Origin: Lamellibrachia satsuma
Lineage: Eukaryota > Annelida > Polychaeta > Sabellida > Siboglinidae
Length of the DNA: 64,000 bases
Direction: 5' to 3'
Assembly (NCBI GenBank): GCA_033239005.1
Contig: BSQZ01000078.1
Location: forward strand, 1,148,542 to 1,212,541
The notes below the pieces were generated by a model. That model ran no database searches. It worked only from the letters and a program-made list of their open reading frames with translations, and was not told the origin of the DNA. Positions 26,427-36,500 of the stretch are shown piece after piece. Every line of letters starts with the position of its first letter. Position 1 is the stretch's first letter. The position numbers and the translations under genes are program-made.

Positions 26427-29400
26427 CGTACGCACGCACGCACTCACGCACGCACGCACGCACTCACGCACGCACGCACGCACGCACGCACACACACACA
26501 TACACACACACACATATGTTTTTTCGCCTCCTGTTTAAAAAGTGTCCCCACCTGGCATATATATGCTCAAGAGTATTACTATTAGACATTTAAAATGATA
26601 TCCTTGATCGAACAGCTAATCAAATTAAAAGCTGTTTTGGCCAATCTCATGGACATGAGGAACCAGGGATGAGAATGGAATTTTTCATTATCAATTTCCA
26701 ACTGAAAATTAGCCGTGAACTTCTGAAATTCTTCCATTTCGAGAATATTTAGGTCTTAAAATGTTACTTATCCTCAACTCTATGCTACTGACAGTATTAC
26801 AAGTGCGAAGAATACAACAGTCATGAGCTCTTGCAGTGGCTGTCTTTTCTCCCAAGCAACGCAGATAGTCACAATTACAGTTACATTTAAAACAAATTAT
26901 GCTGATGTGATAGTGCTATTCTATAACTCTGGAATTTCCATTAAATTCGGTGCATTACTATTCAAGAATTGGTGAATTCCAATAATTGCATTTCCAGTAT
27001 GTAAACAAACCACATGTTTGGATGCTTAATTTGTTTATAATTTGTTTGTGTTTTATAATAACTACTTTTGGTCTGCACAGTAAACATGTGTAAAATATGC
27101 ATATAATAATATATATAAAATATATAAATAATTATTTGGAAGTTCAAGATGTGTTCCACATTGTTACATTACATAGTGACTGGGTCTAAGTGTTTAATCA
27201 ATAAACACTTATCCCAATTAATTAGCAGGACTTGCTGCATCTTGGCAGCAAGTATTCTACCATTAGTAGCTTGTTAACTCTAGGATATACTAATGGTAGC
27301 CGCTGACACTGTCTGTACAAAGATTCTTTCTGGCTCTTCCGTTTAGTGTTCTGCACTGCACTCATGTAAATGTGTTCTGATTAATTTGTGTTAACGCATG
27401 ACAGTTAAACCTGAGAACAATTTTTCATTAAATGTGTGAAAGTTCAGATGTGTTCTCATTAACCATGTGCTGTTTGAATATAATTATCTTTCCCCAAACC
27501 ACTTTTAATCTTCTCTCATCTGGGTAGAACAACAGGTTACATTTGTATAAGTTGTCAATCCATTCAACTGGTTTCTGGTTTAAGAGAAGCTCAGTTGACC
27601 TTTGAGATTCCTCCACCGAAAGCGAACATCCGGCAGTGGTTGATGATGCAAATGTGACCTGTAGCGCTCCGCGGGTCCCCAAACCAATCGAATTACACTA
27701 AGGCAAACAGAATATGTATATATAAGGTTTATTCGCACGGAAGAACAATTAACCGAGACATAACGTTATATGGCAGACTAACTAAAATGTACTTAATTTC
27801 TGTGAAGAACTGTTTAACTTAACCAAGATGATATATGGCCGAAACGGAAACTACGGAGGAAACAGCGACAGCTACTCAGAACTATGATAGCTGTCATGGA
27901 TAGAACACAGATTATTATCATGCCGGCACCACAGTTCGCGTCCTAATATCCTAACAAACAGTAGCCTGTACACAGCCAATGCACATTGGTTACATGGATT
28001 ACTATGTAAATAGCATCTAAGATTCCGGCCAAACATTGGACAGTTTATTAGCGCCAACGTAGCATCACACTCCACATAATAGCAATAAAGTGGTTGAATA
28101 AGAAAGCATGACCCTGCCGTTCAGTTGAAGTCATGTTATAGGAATCTAATACAATAATACTGATCATGACGCCTATGCGTCTACTTATAATAGTGTACCG
28201 ACCATACAACATAACTTTCACAAATAAATGTAACGCCCAAATGTAACTCATTGCAGGACATTCAGTACACAACAGTAACGCTTGAACAATGTAACATGAC
28301 TAGTGCTGCCGTCTAATGACAACAGGGGAACACCATTCCACATCGGGGTACCGATACTGCCGACAATACTCATTGAAACCTAATGCCACCGCACGATACA
28401 CGGTCACCGTAGTACTAATTCTATTATGCATTCCGCAACTCATTCTTGCTAACACATTATACATTCATTAATCTAACCGCTAGGACGATATACAAATGTT
28501 AACATGCCATTGTCGTTGATGGTGCCTAACTTAACTAGGTCTAGGACATTTAGGACATCTCGCCGTCAACAGTAGATATTGTAATGAATACGCTATCACC
28601 AAATAGCTACAAATCCGAACAAATAACCACAATGACAGAGTGTCATACAAATGCAGCACCCTAAAAGCCAGATTATACCAGCGACGCTACAAAGGGTTAT
28701 CACTGTCAGCGTATATTCACTGCATACCGTTATAATGGAGGATACATGTAAAAGCCTGGACCTAATGCCAGATACATAAAAAGTAACAGGGTCACACAAT
28801 CAACAGTTTGCTGGTCGTGTAATCACAGCCTGACATACTGTTCTCAAACATGACCGAAAATTACAATTAAAATCTGTGAACACTAACTTAATAACTTAAC
28901 CTAATCGTCTTCGTGAATACTGGCGCATAAGACAAAAACAAGACTTCTCCACTTCTGTTGGTCTGCAGCTTGTTTGACAGCCTCGCTCCAGCTGAGGTAC
29001 ATTTCATGTAAATCCCCTCCACCTGTCTCCTCCAGGTTGTATTAGTCAACCTCATTTATGTTTTCTTCGGGGGTCCACCTCAAGGGCTGTTTTGGCCATA
29101 TTGTCGTCATCATTTCATAAAACGTGGCCGATCCATCTCCATCTTCTTGTGGTGAGCAAGTCATCCATGTTAATTTCTTTAGTTAATTTAAGAAGTTCTT
29201 TGCTGGAGATCTTTTGTGGCCAGAATATTTGCATGATGTTTTGAAGATATTTAGTATGGGAAGTTTTTTCAAATTTGTTTTAGTCATATGCCAGCATTCT
29301 GAACCATATAGCAGAGTGGACAGAACGCAACTCTGATATAGCCTGAGGTTCGCTCTTCTAGAGTACAGGGCCTGTATATAGGTCATCTCCATACAGGGCC

Positions 29401-32400
29401 TGTATATAGGTCATCCCCATACAGGTCATATTCTGAAAAATGCTCCGCTGGCCTTATTCATGTGATTTTTTATGTCAATATCGGTTCCTCCCTCTTTGCA
29501 AACTATGCTTCCCAGGGAGGTGAAGGTATCAATGGTTTCCAGTTCTTAGACTGGTACAAGATTTCTGTGGTTCAACCCCATCACCCTACTTTCTGGCTGA
29601 TTTCCTTGAGTCAGTTTGTCTTTTCTTGCATGCCTTGTCATGTATGTGATAGGAATGCTACGTCATCAGAGAAGTCAATATCCTCGAGAGAAGAAAACAT
29701 TGTCCATCTAATTCCTCTTGCTGGTCGTTCTACTGTCCTCTTGCTGGTCCTTCTGTTGTCCTCTTGCTGGTCCTTCTATTGTCCTCTTGCTGGTCCTTCT
29801 ATTGTCCTCTTGCTGGTCCTTCTATTGTCCTCTTGCTGGTCCTTCTATAGTCCTCTTGCTGGTCCTTCTATTGTCCTCTTCATAATCCAGCCCATGACAC
29901 GGTTGAATCACACAACCTTGCCTCACTCCTGACTTTACCTTGAATGTGATATCTGATTGTCTGATGGTGCATGTTTGGTCTCATGAAACAGCGTGATGAC
30001 ATCCACAATATGTGTTGGGATTTCATATGCACACAGTATTCTCCATACGGTGTCTCTGTGAACACTAAGTTACGCTATTAAATTATCTTTTTTACTTGCA
30101 GAATATAAATAGTAAATATTCTATATTTATAATATTATCACACAGAGGAAATTTGAAACTCCACCTCTCCTTTGAAATAACCGTTTCACTGGGTACCTTT
30201 TTTCTCACATTTACTTGGGTGTCTGATCAAGAATTGTCTGGTGTTGGTTTTGTTTACAGAAATTTGATAACCATTCAAATACTTATTGATTTCATTCTAA
30301 AAACACAAAGCTTTTTCATGTGGACATTCATAGTCTGATAACACCAGCAATTAAACCACAGAAAAATCATTAATCCCAAAGTTTTACATTTCCGTAGAAT
30401 CAAGTATTTTTGCTCATAGCAAATGATTTAGCAGCAGTCTTGTTTGTTTTGGGTCTGTTTGATGATTTGTAGTAATAATAATAACAGTTGTTTGATGCGC
30501 CAGTTTCTAGCTTACGCTAATCACTGCGCATACAAACTAAAAGTCCATTAAAAAATATATATAAATTAATTAAAACGTCATCACAGAGAAGCATATAAAG
30601 TCATCCACGACAATCGTTAGCCCATAAAAAAGTAGTGTTGTATTGTGCAAAAGTACACTTCAATTTGCAACATTAAAATGTTTAAGTATGTTTCTTAAAC
30701 ATTGGGATATCAGTTACATCCTAGACAAGGGACTGGCTTTTGTAGGTTTGTGGCCTTCGGAATTTACCTTGTTGCTTAGTGTGGAATTAAGTTGTTTTTT
30801 GATGGTTATTATTATAGTTACAACTGGATAGGATGATGATGACGATGATGGTGATGATGATGGTTTTTTATAGAAACTGTGGTACAATACGTACAATAAT
30901 ATGATACATACAAACATTGTCGTAGTTCCTATAATGAGGGTATGAAGCCACAAGTGGCTGATTTTCCCTCTCAATACATGTAATACATATATAATTCCAT
31001 GGTGCAAGTAGAAAAAAAATTTAACAAAAGATTGTGCAGTTGAAGAATAACAGAAATATAAATCACAGCAATACTATTCTCATAAATACACGCATTATGA
31101 TTGCAACAATGAATGTTAATTATATACGATACTAATATTATTTACTAACAAAAATCTTTTGAGTTGAGATTTAAATGTTACAAATGCATAGGTACTATCC
31201 ACTGTTTATACCATATAATTCCATAGTTTAACACCACAGTGTCTAATAGTTTTGTATAATACGTTGGGTACATGCAATAGCTCAGCATGGCGTGTCCTGT
31301 ATTTGTAGATTTCATTATTTCTATTAAACATACTTGTCATAACTGACGGAAACATATTCTTGACAATTTTATGCATAAACAGAACAACCGTGTATTCACA
31401 GATTTTTCTTAATGGTAAAATCAATAGCTTCTTAAAGAGTTGGTCTGTGTGCGCTCAGTATGGAGCTGACATAATTAAACAAATTGCATATTTTTGTAAT
31501 TTGATTAAAGAACTAAAATATGTGTTACATGCTCCTCCCACACTTCAATAAAATATGTGTTACATGCTCCTCCCCACACTTCAATACAATATGTGTTAGT
31601 GCTCCTCCCCACACTTCAATACAATATGTGTTACATGCTCCTCCCCACACTTCAATACAATATGATAGGTATAGATATATAAAGGTATAGTATAATGTCA
31701 CAAGGGATGATCTACTTAGCGTGTTTCTAGCTTTACTTATAATTCCAACGTCTTTAGTAATTTAACTTTTTATGTACTGTATATGAAGAGACCTGGACAT
31801 ACTAGAGTCTATTATAATTCTTAGGAACTTTGTGCTTTTTACTTGGGTAATTTGTAGGCAGTCAATAAAGATATTAGTTGGATTGGAGACCTTTTTATTC
31901 ACTGATTTGAATACAATAAATGTGTTTTACTGATATTTAAAGATTTAGCCAAATAATAATTTATTGAGTTCTTGATTCATAACAATTTCCAACTTGTCAA
32001 GATTTTTGCCATTGACAAAAACATTTATATCATCTGCAAAGAGAATAGGAAAGAGGATATTTGATACGTTAACAATATCATTAATATAAATCAAGAATAA
32101 TAGTGGCCCTATTATTGATCCCTGTGGAACTCCACAGCATATAGGCTGCAAGTGCAATTTTACTCCGTCAAATAAAACATACTGCCTTCTGTTAGACAAA
32201 TAACTTTCAAGCCAGGCAAGCACTTTTCCTTTAATACCATAATGTTCTAGTTTATTAAGTAATATTTTATGATCAACTGTGTTGAAAGCTTTACTGAAGT
32301 CAACAAAAAATCCTAGTACATAATCACCGTTATTTATATGTGCAGCAATTTTATCGACTAGTTGCACTAGAGCCGTGCTTGCAGAATACTTCTTCCTAAA

Positions 32401-33383
32401 ACCAAATTGGTAATCATAAAATATTATGTTTGTTTATAAACATCGTTAATCTATTGTACATTAATCTTTTGAGAAAACTGGCATAATCAATATCGGATGG
32501 TAGTTATTTACAATTGTCTTATTACCTCCTTTATATATCGGGATAACTTTAGCGACTTTCATGTCATCTGGAAAAATACCTTTAGCTAACGATGAAGTTA
32601 ATAATATGTTTTAAGGGAAATATGAAGGCACGATATGTTAATTTAACTATACATGGAGTTATTAAGTCCCAAACAGGCCTTGATATTTTAGACCTTTAAT
32701 TATGGTTTCTACTTCATCCTTTCCAACAGGTGAGATAAATATTGTATGCAAGTTTCGATCCTTAATATACATAGACAGGTCAATACCATTTGGGCATTTT
32801 GGAATGTTCCAGTCAGGTGGCAAAAGTCAACACCATGCATTGACCACTGTGCATTATATTTGTGCACCAGGCTATGAGCAGGAAACCAGTGAACCCTCTG
32901 GTGGCTGGCTAATGGAGACAGCTGTCACTGCCAGAAGTTGAGGCAGCGTTATGTAGATGTGTAATTGGATTCCTCTGCCCTGAAGGCAGCTCCAGTTCAC
33001 TGGTGATACACCTTCATTAACAACAGCAGGATTAGGCCAACAGGATTATACTACATCTACCAGTACACAATAACCACAATGGTATAAATTTCCCATGTTT
33101 ATTAAACTGTATGGGACCGTTGGCAATTTAATTACTGATGCTGGCTTACGGTTAAGATTGATAGTTTCTAGTATTGCCAGTATCACTAACAATAACATGG
33201 ATTATACATCTTCCTTTACAGAAGCCAAAGAAACCCACACACAACAAAAACCCCATAGACAACATTCTAAATTGGCATTGTAAATGTGTAAAAGCAGACA
33301 AAACCTGACTTTTAAGCCCTTAATCATGACAGTTATTTTTTAACCACTACAAAATAAACATTGTAAACTAAAGTTTGAATAGT

Positions 33384-33429
<46 letters not shown>

Positions 33430-33439
33430 CGTGCGTGCC

Positions 33440-33522
<83 letters not shown>

Positions 33523-36500
33523 ATATGTGCATGTGTCTGCATGCATGCATGTGTGTATGCATGCATATATATATTCAAACTTCACACCTGACATGCATGC
33601 ACGCACACATGCATGCACACACACGCATGCACACACGCACGCATGCATTGCACGCACACACACACACACACACACAGATCATATTGTGTTCACACAAGCC
33701 ACATATATCCATACAGGCATGTGAGCATGCACATTAACTGTCAATGTGTCATTATATATGTACAATATCGGTTTCCCATAAATTCATCAGATTGGCCTGT
33801 TTCATGTGATGTATTGGTTTGGCCACTAGAGGCCCCAACAGTTCCTACCCCATGTAGGCATTGTGTCCTATTGATCCAACGTAGCCAGCAGTCAGAACCA
33901 GAGAGGAATTCTACCCGTCATGGAAGCACCCAGTACCTGTTACAGTGGCATTCTATTTCCTATTGTGACATTCTCCAACCAAGAATAGCTATTGCCAAGT
34001 AGTCATGTTATATGGATTGTTAATGTATGCAGCGATACTAGTTTTGTTTGTTGGAATATAAATGTTCAGTCCCGTCAGTTTGAATTGTAAAATAAGTGAA
34101 CAGTTTGTGTCGCAGATGAATCATCTGACAAGTAAGCACATTTGTGGTAAAATATGTCCAAATAATGCTTCTTATATCCATGGGTATATAGTGCAGGGGC
34201 CTGGGTAGAATGCTGATTTTATTCTTTCTTAGGAGGTGTTCCTTGCACCTGGAGTCCTTGTAGCGAGAGTCCACTGTGTTATAAATGGTGGCCTGAACAA
34301 AACTGATATAGAAAGTTGTAACAGGAATATCTGGTACACTGTGTTATAAACGGTGGCCTTAACAAGACCGATATAGAAACAAGAATATCTAGTAACAGTT
34401 TTTAGTGCAGTTGCCAGAAACAGGAAATAAACATGGAAAGAATAATGCTTTAAAATGTATATACCATGATGGATTCGTGGCTAGGTGGTGTACATTTTAA
34501 CATGACCGAAAAAAATTAACTTAGAGAAACATTTATCAATGACAATGGTGGTAATGTGAGCAGTGTTGGAGGTAATAGCCAACTTATGGAACGAGCAGAA
34601 CAGCAGGAAAGGAGACAGCTGCAGTAGCATGTGAAATGTGAAAGCGCTAAATAGAAGACTGGTGGAGGGAGCGAAGACAGGGTGTCTGCAAGGATTGAGG
34701 GAGCATCGTAGCAACATAGATGAAACATATTTACATAGAAAAATGAGAACTTATTCCTGGACACTGCTAATATAATGAGCAGGATGCGTCTGTCAAGCTG
34801 TTAGTCTACAGATAGCTCCTGCACAGATCAGTGTCTACATTTCATTTCCTAACCGTCTCTTCTTGTGACGTAGGGAGTCATTCGACACAGGGATAGGTGT
34901 AGGAGTACGACAACGAGGAAAAAGTACAAGAGACGAGAGGATCAGGATATAAAAGATACATTGGATACTGAGGCTGGACCATCACAAAGTCAAGACAACA
35001 ATAGCAGTGAGAGAGAGGAGAAAGGGAAAGAAAGGAGAAGGGGAGAGAGAGGAGAAGGGGAGAGAGAGGAGAAGGGGAGAGAGGAGAAGGGGAGAGAGAG
35101 GAGAAGGGGGAAAGAGAGGAGAAGGGGAAAGAGAGGAGAAGGGGGAAAGAGAGGAGAAGGGGAGAGAGAGAAGGAGAGAGAGAGGAGAAGGGGAAAGAGA
35201 GGAGAAGGGGGAAAGAGCAAAGATACAGAAGCATTCAAAAGGAAGACTTTTATCTGATTTAAGAAAGGATCAATAGAATTGTGACAAAGGCTGCTCAAGA
35301 CCATCGCCACAAACAGTCAGACAATGGTTGATTTCATGGAATTTGAGTGAGTTGAAACACTGACAAAAGGAGTGTGTGGACGGTGATAGATGACTGTTTA
35401 GGAGTGTGTTGATGTTTACCCAGAAGCTATATACCTTTAGGCCATGTGCAACCTACACAGGTGTTGACATCCATCACCACAAGGTTGCTTAGTAGGTATA
35501 CAGGGCCACGTCTGGAGCAACTCTGTTAGTAGACCCATCTGCCCGTACCCAGATTTGTGAAACTTGTAGAAGTCTCATTCCCAGCGTACTTCATCTACAT
35601 TCTGTTAAGAGGTTCGTTGAATGAAGACACGTTACCCATTCTGTGTTTGTCTGTGTTCTGTGTACAGGCCAACCATACTGATTTGGTTCAGGCAGTAGGC
35701 TACCTTCTACTGCCTGCTGATTGTATACATCAATCATACCACATTCACCAAATATCAGCAAACTTGTGTGCTTATTTATATTTAAACTATTAGGTTCCGA
35801 ATCCATTCCAGCCCTGCCCACAGTATGAAAGATCACCAACAATAAACTCTCTAAATTGTTAGGGACACACCGAAAAAGTTCAATTTTTATTTTAGTGACA
35901 TACAGCGTGTATATAGTTGTGGCCATGCACAGTAACAAACTGGAGACTACAACACACATGCACAAGTGCATTCACCGTGCAACCATATTGATTGTTTTTA
36001 ATAGATATATTTGTGAATCAACTTACTGCACACAGTAGGGATTCAAACTAAAAAAATTAAATTGGTGCACAACTAATCAGTCTTCATTGATGGGTAGATG
36101 TTGTCTCTCATATAAATTCTGTCATAATAATAATACACATATTCTAAGGAGCTTTCTGCCCCCACAGATTTTTGGAGTATACATTTACCAAAGACAGACA
36201 TGGACATTGAAACAGTCCTTAAAAGGGTTAACATTGTGAAAATAAGTATGAAATTCTCTCAGGAGACGTCAAAGGCAAGACCCATCAAACCCCAAGAATG
36301 TACTGTTCTTGGGCTTCCTTCACTTGTAAAGCTTCAGCTTGAATCACTGCAAGAGTCTCAGAGGAATTTCACCCTTCCCATTTTTATGAAGAATATAATA
36401 GTTATAGGAATGTTGGTGATTATTTACAGGTGCAGGGCATCGGTCCTACCTTCAAACTGACCATCAGTCTACAGAACACGTCTCTGACCGTGCCTTCAAT

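Noticed and set aside
31945..32367. Host gene for the intact 140-codon RT frame
   Set aside because: Part of a decayed LINE with stops and a tandem repeat on the C-terminal side.
33385..33680. Long open frames with Cys-Val, Arg-Ala and His-Thr runs
   Set aside because: Translations of tg, tgcg and ca microsatellites; open on both strands and in several frames.
34878..35310. 98-118-codon frames rich in Arg/Glu/Gly or Ser/Pro/Leu
   Set aside because: They run through the polypurine tract; no domain or splice support.
36200..36460. 86-codon frame just before a BBS1 exon
   Set aside because: Its frame differs from BBS1, it does not resemble the BBS1 linker, and the true acceptor lies at 36,429.
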